Assembly (NCBI GenBank): GCA_002067705.1
Contig: MVRL01000091.1
Coordinates: forward strand, 1-43,961
Direction of reading: 5' to 3'
Source of the DNA: Methanosaeta sp. PtaU1.Bin112
GTDB taxonomy: Archaea > Halobacteriota > Methanosarcinia > Methanotrichales > Methanotrichaceae
Length of the DNA: 43,961 bases
Shown one piece after another: positions 7,613 through 15,992 of this stretch (positions are counted from its first letter, which is position 1; every line of letters starts with the position of its first letter). The translations under genes were made by a program, and so were the position numbers. The notes beneath the pieces are model-generated. The model saw only the letters and a program-made list of their open reading frames with translations, was not told the DNA's origin and did no database searches.

Positions 7613-9430
7613 ATGAAAACGAAATTCCAACTTTTGGCCCTCGTGACCATCCTGGCTCTGGCCGGGACAGCTGTTTGCGTAGCGGTACAAGCACCTGAAG
7701 CAGTATCGGCGCCATATGAGCCGGAGACTGTACCGGTCAATCCGACGCTCCTGGCCAAGTATGAGGAGTTCTTTCCACCCGCAGTGTTAAACGTAACAAA
7801 CGATGTCTGGGTTGCCAGAGGGTACAACCGGGACAATCCCTTGCTGATTGAGGGCGTCGACGGTTTGATTGTCGTAGATCCAGGGGAGAGCATCGCCGCG
7901 GCACAGAAGGCCAAGGATGCCTTCAATGCCCACCTGGACAATATCTTCGACAAGAAATCCGTCAAAGCAATCATCTACACCCACCACCACGACTGCCATG
8001 TCAACGGCGCCTCTGTCTTTGCCAACGAGCAAACGGAGATCATCGGTCACGAGAACCTGCTGAGTTCCATGTTCAGCGAGTGGTTTGGCCCGGTCTTTCC
8101 GTCGCGAGCCGAGGGCGGCCTCAAGATGGCAGGAGTGATGTTCCAGGACGCACCCGTCCAGGACGGAGAAGGCTGGTATGCCGGCTACGCGCTTGCTGGG
8201 CCGCAGATTCTCGGGCCATCAGGCTTCCTGGCGCCGACAAAGACCATCAAGGAAGAGACAATGTTGACGATCGCCGGCGTTGATGTAGATCTCATTCCCG
8301 TAGCCGGTGAGACGCAAGATGTCCTCTTTGTGTGGCTGCCGCAAAAAGAAGTCCTGATCCAAATCGCCGTCGTCTACGAGGCATTTCCGGCTATCTCGAC
8401 CATGCGAGGCAGCCGCCTGAGGGATCCACTGGATTACGTCAACAGCCTGAAGATTGCCAGGGGACTTAATCCCGAATACCTGGTGGCGATCCATGGCCCC
8501 AATCCCGTCACCAGCGGAAAAGAAAACGTCAGCCAATACCTCACCAACTTCAGCGATGCAATCCAGTTCGTAAATGACCAAACACTCTACTACATGAACA
8601 GAGGCTATACACCGGGGGAGATGATGGACCTGATCGTGTTGCCGCCCCATCTTGCCTCCAGCCCCTATTTGCAGGAGATTTATGGATCGAAAGAATGGAA
8701 CATCGTCCACATCTTCCGCTATTATCGCGGCTACTACACCGGCGAGGTAAGGGATCTATTTCCACAGACTACCCTGAGTGAGGCAGAGATGTCGGCCTTC
8801 CTCGCTGAAGGCGATGGTGATCTGGCAAGTAAAGCCCAGGCGGCTATGGATATCAACCTGGAATGGGCATTGAGACTCGCCGACGATGCGCTCTTGCTGG
8901 ACCCGGATAACCCTGTGGCGTTCGAGACCAAGAAGGCGGCCATGCTGGCCCTGGCAGAAAACACGATGAATTCGCAGGCGCGCAACATGCTTCTGTCCGA
9001 CTACTTGTTGATGACTGACCAGGCCCATAGGGACTTCGGCTTCGGGGACCCAAAGCTTGCTTTCTCGAGCATCCAAGATAACTTTGTTGAGTTGATGCCC
9101 ATGGCTACCCTGCATCGCATCCTGGCCGTCAGTCTCAATGCATCGAAATCGATGGACAAGGACATCGTCGTTAGCCTTCAGCTGACCGACATCAAGACGA
9201 ATGACCCCAAGGTGCCAGATCACTACACGTTGAACGTTCGTAAGGGCATCCTCGAGGTGGATCCTCCGTCCGCGAGCAAGGGCCAGTTCGAGATCGTGAC
9301 CGACTCGCTGACCTGGAAGCAACTGGTTCTGTCGAAGCTCGATCCTGAAGACGCCGTCGCAAATGGAAAGTTGGTTATTTCCGGAGGAACTCCAGAAAGC
9401 TTCTATTCTTTCATGGAGCTTTTTGAATAA
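7613..9430 (+). CDS. secreted alkyl-sulfatase-like metallo-beta-lactamase-fold protein
   Basis: The 605-residue protein starts with a signal peptide (residues 1-25) and has AAGGAG eight bases before the ATG. It shows the three-part layout of the SdsA1/BDS1 alkyl sulfatases: metallo-hydrolase domain (about 30-280), dimerisation domain (about 290-440, with NDQTLYYMNRGYTPGEMMDL) and a C-terminal SCP2-like domain (about 490-605). The family hydrolyses sulfate esters with two zinc ions. Here the usual HxHxDH motif is HHHDCH, so the aspartate ligand position is cysteine. The segment that normally supplies a second glutamate ligand reads IAVVYEAF. PGET-like AGETQD and a late His (AIHGPNP) remain. 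Activity may therefore differ or be lost. The base composition and relatives suggest transfer from bacteria. Confidence 0.8.
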   Translation: MKTKFQLLALVTILALAGTAVCVAVQAPEAVSAPYEPETVPVNPTLLAKYEEFFPPAVLNVTNDVWVARGYNRDNPLLIEGVDGLIVVDPGESIAAAQKAKDAFNAHLDNIFDKKSVKAIIYTHHHDCHVNGASVFANEQTEIIGHENLLSSMFSEWFGPVFPSRAEGGLKMAGVMFQDAPVQDGEGWYAGYALAGPQILGPSGFLAPTKTIKEETMLTIAGVDVDLIPVAGETQDVLFVWLPQKEVLIQIAVVYEAFPAISTMRGSRLRDPLDYVNSLKIARGLNPEYLVAIHGPNPVTSGKENVSQYLTNFSDAIQFVNDQTLYYMNRGYTPGEMMDLIVLPPHLASSPYLQEIYGSKEWNIVHIFRYYRGYYTGEVRDLFPQTTLSEAEMSAFLAEGDGDLASKAQAAMDINLEWALRLADDALLLDPDNPVAFETKKAAMLALAENTMNSQARNMLLSDYLLMTDQAHRDFGFGDPKLAFSSIQDNFVELMPMATLHRILAVSLNASKSMDKDIVVSLQLTDIKTNDPKVPDHYTLNVRKGILEVDPPSASKGQFEIVTDSLTWKQLVLSKLDPEDAVANGKLVISGGTPESFYSFMELFE

Positions 9431-9738
9431 AGAAAGACACGGAAGCGGCTCATATAGATATGAGCTTACGGGACGTGGTGAATAAGTCACCTCGTCACCC
9501 CATTCACCATGTGGCGATAGCACTGAAGTAAAGGAGATACGGAGACGCGGGTAACCCGTCTCTGTGTCTCTCCGTCGCCGTCACTCCACTTCACCACCTT
9601 TCCAGACTTAATGCAGCCCTCAAGGACCTGGGAATGGCAAGCTATTAGCAGCTGATTTAGATTCCTGCAAGTGGTTCTATGACATTATTTTAGCTATTTG
9701 TGAAAATGTCATACAACCAAATAAATTTCGAGGTTCTC
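9431..9738. other. intergenic region with a long imperfect hairpin
   Basis: No convincing gene is visible. The stretch contains an imperfect palindrome at 9533-9573, several short CACC/GGTG-rich segments, and an AT-rich end before the baseplate-like gene. The junction between bacterial-like and methanogen-like sequence probably lies here. Confidence 0.5.
9533..9573 (+). terminator. imperfect hairpin downstream of the sulfatase-like gene
   Basis: GGAGATACGGAGACGCGGGT pairs with ACCCGTCTCTGTGTCTCTCC, with a few mismatches and a very short loop. No T-run follows, so it may instead be a bacterial repetitive palindrome that came with the upstream gene. Confidence 0.35.
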
Positions 9739-10242
9739 ATGACCGTCGATTTTACAGAATTTCTTGATATGACCGCAGAAGAGCTGTATGAAGACTGGCT
9801 CAATTTCATAATCACCCGCGATCCCCTGCTGCAGGACACCTCTGCTGCCACTTTCAATAGCATTTTGGCGGAAGCAGTTGCTTCGGAGTTCTGGATATTC
9901 CTCCAGCTGCTCAAACAGAAGGTCAAGGACTCCAGCGTTCTGACTGCAGAGGGCGATGCGCTATCTGCTATTGTGCTTTCCATGCTCCCTGAAGGCAGGC
10001 GGGCGGGAACCCGGGCCAAAGGTGTCCTCCTCTTCAGAAGGCTCACCCCTGCCCAGAGCGACATCATCATCCCGGCTGGGACCATCTGCGCTGCGATGTC
10101 CGACTCCGGCAGCCTTATTGAGTTCCAGACTGACGAGGTCGTTGTTCTGGCGGCCGGCAACAAATCGGCCTACATTGTATTCAACGGGCTCACTGATGGA
10201 TATCCGAAGATCGGCTGGGAGTATATTATCTGGCCAAGGTGA
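9739..10242 (+). pseudogene. N-terminal remnant of a phage baseplate J-like protein
   Basis: The chosen ATG at 9739 has GAGGT six bases upstream. The product opens MTVDFTEFLDMTAEELYEDW, continues through TFNSILAEAVASEFW and SSVLTAEGDALSAIV, and reaches IIIPAGTICA and FQTDEVVVLAAG. This is the order of the N-terminal half of baseplate J (gpJ/gp47) proteins, which form the wedge of contractile tails. A full protein is normally over 350 residues. This frame stops at 167, and its last ~24 residues belong to a different protein (see the next entry). It is therefore a fused, truncated relic of a phage or contractile injection system. Confidence 0.65.
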
Positions 10243-10358
10243 TCCATCCTGAGGCAAATCTCGACCCGGAGTCTGTTTACAAAGAGTATCTGAAAAAGAT
10301 AGGGCTTGAATATCCAGAAGGAAGGATATTCGTTTACCCTGAGACCGATGCAAAGTGA
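10171..10358 (+). pseudogene. C-terminal fragment of a substrate-binding protein, frameshifted
   Basis: Two adjacent frames together spell the tail of a binding protein like those at 414-6919. YIVFNGLTDGYPKIG is read in the baseplate frame. After a one-base shift near 10215-10220 the text continues VYYLAKVIHPEANLDP, then VYKEYLKK and IFVYPETDAK, ending at TGA 10356-10358. Compare AYLAKFFYPDLFADLDP and FVYPPLEE in paralogue 4. The fragment begins right where baseplate J similarity ends, so two unrelated genes were joined by deletion or insertion. Confidence 0.7.
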
Positions 10359-10549
10359 AACCGGTGTTGGAGAACTATTTATGCGTTCTGCTGGCTATGT
10401 TGCCCAGCAGTCAAAATTTTATAGACCAGCCAAGAATCCATTTTAGTCCATCGAGCATCTCGCTCTTATGCTCCGATAACTTTAGAATGTCTCTAGCCTA
10501 ATCCTGATCTGGCGAGATATGCCTGCTAGCATCCGATGTTAGCTGACCT

Positions 10550-10867
10550 TCAAGGGTTATGGGATGCGCTCTCGACTTTGCCAAAGCTGAATGCGCCAAG
10601 ATTGACGGTCGCACCATCCCCATTGTTGCCCAATCCAAGCGGATACATCCCGCAAGCGGACATCAAATTGCAGACAAATTCCCTAAGCACCGGAATGCTG
10701 GCACCGGTACCGATTGATCCGATAATTCCAGGAGCTGGCACGGTATTTAAAGTAGTGTTTCCGATCTCGCTCGATGGATGGCCAATTGAATATGGGTGTG
10801 CTATTGAATATGAGCAACAGACCATAATCAAGATAAGAGCCATAAATATGGGCTTTATCAGTTTCAT
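10550..10867 (-). CDS. small secreted protein, function unknown
   Basis: The 105-residue product starts with a clear signal peptide (MKLIKPIFMALILIMVCC, cleavage near SIAHP). The mature chain is about 80 residues, rich in Gly, Pro and Ser, with two cysteines (FVCNLMSACG) that could form a disulfide. GGAGGG sits five bases before the ATG, and a TATA element lies at 10900-10908, so expression signals are strong. I do not recognise a family. Confidence 0.6.
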   Translation of the reverse strand: MKLIKPIFMALILIMVCCSYSIAHPYSIGHPSSEIGNTTLNTVPAPGIIGSIGTGASIPVLREFVCNLMSACGMYPLGLGNNGDGATVNLGAFSFGKVESASHNP

Positions 10868-10899
10868 TTTTTCCCTCCAGCATATTCTTGTAGCGCTCT

Positions 10900-10908
10900 A
10901 ATATATAT
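10900..10908 (-). promoter_or_regulatory. TATA box of the small secreted protein
   Basis: The minus strand reads ATATATATT, placing the start site about 10 bases upstream of the ribosome-binding site of the gene that starts at 10867. Spacing and composition fit an archaeal promoter well. Confidence 0.5.
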
Positions 10909-11027
10909 GCTCTTTCCAAAAGATCTACCTATTTGTATCTTATTTGTACTATCTAATATGCAAATATGTTTTTCCGATATTGTTTTCCGGCCAAACTACA
11001 TATTCTTGCCCGCAGAATGTGCTCGTC

Positions 11028-11261
11028 ATGGCAGCAATCCTTAAGCATCTGTTTCGGCTGCAGAAGAGGTCCGTGGAGCATTGCACAGCTGTAAAGAGCC
11101 AGAAGGCCCTGGAGCTGGAGGCGGCCAGAGAGATCCTTGCGGAGGTCTTTGGGGTTCTGCCCTCGGAGGTTGATGAGATGATCCGGAATCGTTTCCAAAG
11201 CTCAGACAAAAAGGCCCCTGGCGAAGGTCATGGAACCTGGCCTCAGGAGTTCTGGGTGTAG
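11028..11261 (+). CDS. small helical protein, function unknown
   Basis: From the ATG at 11028 the 77-residue product is mostly helical and charged. A central ALELEAAREILAEVFGVLPS is followed by EVDEMIRNRF and ends TWPQEFWV. An in-frame GTG lies nine bases upstream. No clear ribosome site is visible. Location near the baseplate J relic hints at a phage-derived origin, but that is only context. The frame stays open for a further 100 codons beyond the TAG stop (see findings). Confidence 0.45.
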   Translation: MAAILKHLFRLQKRSVEHCTAVKSQKALELEAAREILAEVFGVLPSEVDEMIRNRFQSSDKKAPGEGHGTWPQEFWV

Positions 11262-11789
11262 GAAGAGGAGATAGCACCTAGTTCTTTTTTCGCGAAAGGC
11301 TTTGCTTGGCTTCAAAGGCCGGCAGATATCGTCGAGGGGCATTATTCCACTGGGCAGATAGAAGCCCCAACAGGTTTAAAAATACAAAACAGATGCCACT
11401 ATGGTATTCGAAGGGAGGCCAATCGTTCTATGGCCAGAATCAGCAACGGAAGAGATACTCCAAATCTCACCAGCCCTTTCCATCCGGAGAGGATCAAAAT
11501 GCCTAATGCCCATAGGAACAGGAATGCAATTGCGAATCCATTCATGGGAGATCACCATTATTAATAATGATTAACTTGTATATGCATCTTCCGCTCCGCA
11601 GGGAAAAAACCGGCCAATCTGCGACACTCATGGACAAAACATACCCTGAGACCTAAATATCCTGAGGTGCTTGCTGCCGATCGAAGATTAAATCTTCAAA
11701 ATAATAAAAATAATGATTGAAACAAAATCTCAATTTTTTGCCGAGCTAATATGCTTCCGGGATAGCTTCCGGGATACTGGATAGGCCTG
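11262..11789. other. 528-base region without a supported gene
   Basis: The plus frame continuing from the preceding gene is open from 11262 to the TAA at 11562-11564. It includes segments such as GQIEAPTGLKIQN and RDTPNLTSPFHPERIKM, but has no start signal and no family I recognise. From 11565 onward the sequence is AT-rich with no ORF. It may be the decayed remainder of a longer gene. Confidence 0.4.
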
Positions 11790-11996
11790 CTAATCCCGGA
11801 TCTCCACCTTGTAGCCACTAAAAGGCCCATCCTGAGTATCATCAACTATTTCGTACTCATGAATTTCGATGACCCGTTCACTGGAGCTACCAGCGCCTTT
11901 CATTGAAATCCCATCAGGCCAGAAGCTCTCTTTGATCACCTTGCCCAGCAGAGCAAGCCCCGCGGCAGTCATCATCATTCCGACCAGCATTGACAT
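11790..11996 (-). CDS. small membrane protein, function unknown
   Basis: From the ATG at 11994-11996 the 68-residue product has one N-terminal hydrophobic segment (MLVGMMMTAAGLALLGKVI) followed by an acidic soluble tail (IEIHEYEIVDDTQDG). A GTG at 12017 in the same frame lies almost against the TATA-like TATATATT, so the ATG is the more likely start. No ribosome site is evident, suggesting a short-leader transcript. No family recognised. Confidence 0.45.
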   Translation of the reverse strand: MSMLVGMMMTAAGLALLGKVIKESFWPDGISMKGAGSSSERVIEIHEYEIVDDTQDGPFSGYKVEIRD

Positions 11997-12255
11997 ACAA
12001 GGTACTACTATGTACACAGGCCAATATATATCTATCCCGGTCGCGCAGATCCAGCTAGCTGGGCCTTCCTATGGCCATCCGTCGCCTGCCAGCCTGATGA
12101 GGCTGCCTGATAGGACCTGCTGCAGTTAAGGCTATTCCGTTCCATTCAGGGTATATCTTACTGCCGCTTGCGCATGTATCTTCATAGTGTCGAAGATCGG
12201 CATTCTTATACATCACAAATATGTATTTGATCAGAAAAGAAGAAAATCAAAAGGG

Positions 12256-13302
12256 ATGCGGTATAGTATGAGTATGATGATTAAAGGGTATATTGCCCTA
12301 TTTGTCTTGGCAAGCGTTCTTATGCCATCAACGGCCTTTGCGCTCAGGCCCACTCTCGCCGACGCAAATCAGAACACATCCGACCAAGTTGCTCTTGACC
12401 CTCTGCCATCATGGAACGAGGGCGCGGCAAAGACTGCCATTATAAATTTTGTGGCGAATGTGACCAACACAAGCAGTCCGAATTACGTTGAGCCGGCAGA
12501 GCGCATCGCCACCTTTGACAATGACGGAACACTGTGGTGCGAGTATCCGGATTATGTGCAGTCTCTTTTCATGCTAGATCGAATAAGGGATATGGCTCCG
12601 GAGCACCCGGAATGGAATGATACGGAGCCGTTCAGATCGATCCTTTCCGGGGAAAAGTTTGCTACCAGCAACTTCAGCGCCATCGAGTCAATGCAGATCT
12701 ATGTTGCTATCAGCGCTAACCTGACCCCTGAAGAGTGCATAGGTCTGGCAAGCGACTGGCTGAGCAGGTCTAATAATTCCGAATTGGGAATGCCGCACAC
12801 CAGTTGCGCGTACAAACCCATGCTGGAATTGATGAGCTATCTGCGAGATGAAGGCTTCAAGACCTACATTGTGACTGGAGGAGACGAGGACTTCGTGCGT
12901 TCCTTCTCGGAGGAGGCATATGCAATCCCGCCAGAACAGGTGATAGGATCAGCCTTCAAGCTGCAATATGTCGAGAACAACAGCAGTTGCTATCTGGTGA
13001 AGCTGCCGGATATTTTGGTCATCAACGACGGTCAGGAGAAGCCCAAGGAAATTGGACAGAACATCGGACTATGTCCCATCCTTGCCTATGGAAACTCAGA
13101 CGGCGATATTCCCATGCTGAAATTCGCCACCCGCGGGAATAGATACAGCCTGGGTTTATTGAACTGCCACGATGATCCTGTCCGCGAGTTTGCCTACGAC
13201 AACACCACTGCCGTGGGAAAACTGGACAAGGGGCTAGCGCTAGCTGTTCAATGGGGCTGGCAGGTGGTCAGCATGAAGGATGACTGGAAGGAGATATTTT
13301 AA
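12256..13302 (+). CDS. secreted HAD-superfamily phosphatase
   Basis: From the ATG at 12256 the product has 348 residues; an ATG at 12268 is an alternative start. A signal peptide (GYIALFVLASVLMPSTAFA) precedes the catalytic domain. The HAD motifs are present in order: DNDGTLW (nucleophile Asp and general-acid Asp) near residue 93, VTGG (motif II), a Lys in EKPKEIG (motif III) and GNSDGD (motif IV). The closest functional type is a phosphoserine-phosphatase-like hydrolase acting outside the membrane on small phosphate esters. Substrate unknown. The flanking genes give no pathway clue. Confidence 0.75.
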   Translation: MRYSMSMMIKGYIALFVLASVLMPSTAFALRPTLADANQNTSDQVALDPLPSWNEGAAKTAIINFVANVTNTSSPNYVEPAERIATFDNDGTLWCEYPDYVQSLFMLDRIRDMAPEHPEWNDTEPFRSILSGEKFATSNFSAIESMQIYVAISANLTPEECIGLASDWLSRSNNSELGMPHTSCAYKPMLELMSYLRDEGFKTYIVTGGDEDFVRSFSEEAYAIPPEQVIGSAFKLQYVENNSSCYLVKLPDILVINDGQEKPKEIGQNIGLCPILAYGNSDGDIPMLKFATRGNRYSLGLLNCHDDPVREFAYDNTTAVGKLDKGLALAVQWGWQVVSMKDDWKEIF

Positions 13303-13645
13303 ATACCTACATCTTCTTTTTTCAAAAAACTAATATGATCTCCTGGCAGGTATCATGCCCAAAAGATGAAAACCCGGCGAGTCATAAGCTGCACTGATAT
13401 GAACAGTGAAGGGTAATCCAATCTATCAATACATTGGAAGGGAATACATTTAATGCAACAAAGGCTAATGTCAAATTATTTATAAATAACCATATAAGCA
13501 TATACCATGTGATATCTTCAGAAGCAGAGTTTGCATCATTAGAGCCTGGAAAACGGAAATTAAGAATACAACAGACGCATATATAGATGTACCCACTGCA
13601 TTATTATTGTTATTAGAAAAATTAAATTTTTTTATTTAAAGGGGC
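13303..13645. other. AT-rich intergenic region
   Basis: I see no gene here. It separates the plus-strand phosphatase from minus-strand small genes. Beyond the stop of the gene at 13646 the minus strand is T-rich (TTTAATTTTTCT), which could terminate that transcript. Confidence 0.5.
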
Positions 13646-13942
13646 TTACCCAAACATCGCCCCCATGCCTGCCTCAGCTGCCTCGGCTTCGTCCCGGAAG
13701 GCCTTGAGCAGCAACTCGCCCTCCGCGCCTTTCAGCTCCTTGGCTGCGGTATCGGCGAGCAGCTTCTGGGCCTCCTGGGCCAGCTCGTCCTTGGCCTTGA
13801 TGTAGAGGCACATTCCCTCTTTATCCAGCCCCATGGCCTTGCACTCTCGTACCGTGGGCCCGAGCCGCTTCCAGAACTCCTCATCCAGCATCTTGGCGAT
13901 AGCCTTGCTGCTATCCATCGCATAAGTGTAAACCAATTCCAT
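13646..13942 (-). CDS. small helical protein, function unknown
   Basis: The ATG at 13940-13942 has GGGAGA six bases upstream and is preferred over the longer frame. The 98-residue product begins MELVYTYAMDSSKAIAKML and is almost entirely helical and rich in Ala, Glu and Lys, with two cysteines. It follows the next gene by only 26 bases in the same direction, so the two probably form one transcript. No domain recognised. Confidence 0.6.
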   Translation of the reverse strand: MELVYTYAMDSSKAIAKMLDEEFWKRLGPTVRECKAMGLDKEGMCLYIKAKDELAQEAQKLLADTAAKELKGAEGELLLKAFRDEAEAAEAGMGAMFG

Positions 13943-13968
13943 TTTATATTCTCCCAAAGTAGATTCTT

Positions 13969-14172
13969 CTAAAGATCTTTCATCGCTTTTTTGAGCATCT
14001 CTGTGCACTGGTCCATGAGGACCGCAGCCTGCTCAATATCCCGGGCCGCCTTCTCGCTCACCTTTGCGACCTGAGCCGCCCTGTCCCGAAATGAAGCGCT
14101 GTGGCTCTCGTTGTGCTCTATCCAGTGATGCAATAAATGATTTGCGGAATCTTTGCTGAACTCTTTTTCCAT
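13969..14172 (-). CDS. small conserved helical protein (HHWIEHNE motif)
   Basis: The 67-residue protein contains LLHHWIEHNESHSASFRDRA, followed by a second helix ending MLKKAMKDL. I recall this two-helix pattern with a His-rich WIEHN core from short conserved proteins of methanogens and other anaerobes (a DUF8180-like domain), often beside metal or cofactor genes. The clustered histidines could bind a metal. This is inference. It is the first gene of a likely two-gene unit with the 98-residue protein. Confidence 0.55.
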   Translation of the reverse strand: MEKEFSKDSANHLLHHWIEHNESHSASFRDRAAQVAKVSEKAARDIEQAAVLMDQCTEMLKKAMKDL

Positions 14173-14234
14173 ATATCTATCGCCTTCGGTCTTCGTGGAG
14201 CGTGCTACGCAAAATAGTTTTTCATTGAATTGGC

Positions 14235-14441
14235 TTGCAGGCAGCCGTAAGAGCCAAAGCTATCCACATCGTCTGGATCTCCGGAGATCCAATCGCTGAT
14301 TACCGGCTCAAAGGAAAGCATGCCGAATATAGCCGCAGCGAAGAGGATCTGACCGGCGTCTTCTCAATCGAGAAGTTCATTCCGCTCTGGGGCAATTCCA
14401 CCTGCGTGGCCATCAGCGTCGACTGGCTGCCCTTCGCATAA
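14235..14441 (+). pseudogene. duplicated C-terminal fragment of the secreted protein at 26916-27767
   Basis: The frame encodes IADYRLKGKHAEYSRSEEDL, then TGVFSIEKFIPLWGNS and AISVDWLPFA. The intact gene at 26916-27767 ends with ADNQLKGRHAEYGRSVEDL, TGVFSIEKFIQLWGNS and AISVDWLPCV. About 60 residues align with only scattered changes, and both end at the same place. The first few residues are unrelated and there is no signal peptide, so this is a broken partial copy. Confidence 0.75.
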
Positions 14442-14544
14442 GCATTGTTCATTGAATGGAGCTTTTCGAGATTGTGGTGTGATCTGCAGATTTTTCGCTT
14501 TATGGAAAAAAGATTGCAGGATGACCTGCAAGCCACCCTGCCCC

Positions 14545-15990
14545 TCACTTCTTGCTCGACATCTCCAGCACTCTTGCCGCATGCGCCCCAGCTTCCAGAA
14601 TATCCAGATTCTTAGGGATAAGCTTGGGCTTTTTGGCAAATGTCACCTTGAAGGCATTGCCATAAGCCTCACGGGGCAATCCAAGATTGCCGGCCTGCAT
14701 CAGAGCCCCGAACATGGCGGTATTGGCCGCCTGAGGGATGCCGCGCTCCTCAGCGATCCCAGTGGCCGGAACGGATATGGCTCTTACCCCATCCGGTGCC
14801 TGGAACGAACCTGCCTGAGAGTCATAGAGGATCAGGCCGCCCTTCTTGACAGTCGGCGCAAACTTCTCCAGAGATGGCCGGTTGAAGGCCACCAGCACAT
14901 CCGGATGATCCACTACCGGAGAGCCGATGGGCTGACCGGAGATCACCACTGAGCAATTCGAGGTCCCTCCCCTCTGCTCAGGCCCGTAGTCCGGATAATA
15001 CGACACGTAACGCCCGCTGCCAAAGCTCGCCTGAGCCAAGGCCAAGCCCATGCTCAGCACGCCCTGTCCGCCAAATCCGGCGATCTTCACGCCCTTGGCA
15101 ACAAACTCCGGGTCATCCTGGAACTGAACGCATACACCGCTCTCGCAGCCGAAAGCTTTATCCAGCGCCTCTTGGGAGAAGTCGCTCTCTGCCCTGTTAA
15201 TGGACCCTGCTTCTCCTGATCTGTCCCGGAACCGCTTTAATGGAAACTCCTTTTCCATTTGCTCATTGACGAAGTTGGCTATGGCCTTGGCATCCATCCT
15301 CAGGATCGTGGGACAGGGGGAGAGCAGCTCCACAAAGGCGTATCCCTTCTTGTCCCTCTGAATCTCCAGAGCCTTCTTCACCGCGCGGCGCGCCTTTCTG
15401 ATATGCTCGATATCGGAAAGAGATGCGCGCTCGATGAATACCGGTGCCTTTAGCGTATCCAGCAGCTCGCAGATGTGAATGGGATAACCCTGCTCCTGGG
15501 GATCGCGTCCTGTAGGCGTCGTGGCCGTGACCTCTCCAATCAGGGTGGTAGGCGCCATCTGGCCGCCGGTCATACCGTAAACGCTGTTGTTGACGAAGAA
15601 CACCGCCAGCTTCTCACCTCGATTGGCAGCCTGGATGGTCTCGTTCAGGCCGATGGAGCCCAAATCGCCGTCTCCCTGGTAGGAGATGACGATGGAGTCA
15701 TTCTCAGCTCGCGATATGCCTGTGGCGATGGCCGGTGCACGACCATGAGCGGCCTGCATGTGACCGCAATCCAGATAGTAATAAGCGAAGACTGCGCACC
15801 CCACAGGACTGATTACAACGCATCGATCCTGGATGCCTAGATCTGCCATGGCCTCGCCGATTAGCTTATGCAAAATGCCGTGACCGCAACCAGGACAGTA
15901 ATGGGTGGCGGTAGGAGCGGCTCCTCCTTTTCTGGGAAAAGTGGCATACATGCCGGGATGCCCTCCAATCACCTTCTCAACCGCTGCCAT
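14545..15990 (-). CDS. vorA: VOR-type 2-oxoacid:ferredoxin oxidoreductase, fused beta-gamma subunit
   Basis: The ATG at 15988-15990 follows GGAGGTGG and lies two bases after the vorB stop. The 481-residue product joins a thiamine-diphosphate beta domain with a gamma domain. The beta domain (about 1-280) has [23 protein letters not shown], the GDGDLGSIG...NN metal/TPP motif and [10 protein letters not shown]. The gamma domain (about 305-481) has [14 protein letters not shown] and [11 protein letters not shown]. The length and fusion match the ~478-residue VorA of Methanothermobacter as I remember it. The enzyme oxidatively decarboxylates branched 2-oxoacids to acyl-CoA with ferredoxin, or runs in reverse. 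It is the last gene of the operon. Confidence 0.85.
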   Translation of the reverse strand: MAAVEKVIGGHPGMYATFPRKGGAAPTATHYCPGCGHGILHKLIGEAMADLGIQDRCVVISPVGCAVFAYYYLDCGHMQAAHGRAPAIATGISRAENDSIVISYQGDGDLGSIGLNETIQAANRGEKLAVFFVNNSVYGMTGGQMAPTTLIGEVTATTPTGRDPQEQGYPIHICELLDTLKAPVFIERASLSDIEHIRKARRAVKKALEIQRDKKGYAFVELLSPCPTILRMDAKAIANFVNEQMEKEFPLKRFRDRSGEAGSINRAESDFSQEALDKAFGCESGVCVQFQDDPEFVAKGVKIAGFGGQGVLSMGLALAQASFGSGRYVSYYPDYGPEQRGGTSNCSVVISGQPIGSPVVDHPDVLVAFNRPSLEKFAPTVKKGGLILYDSQAGSFQAPDGVRAISVPATGIAEERGIPQAANTAMFGALMQAGNLGLPREAYGNAFKVTFAKKPKLIPKNLDILEAGAHAARVLEMSSKK

Positions 15991-15992
15991 CT

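Noticed and set aside
11306-11506. 66-codon plus-strand frame
   Set aside because: It has no start signal, an unusual composition, and overlaps the alternative open frame continuing from 11028.
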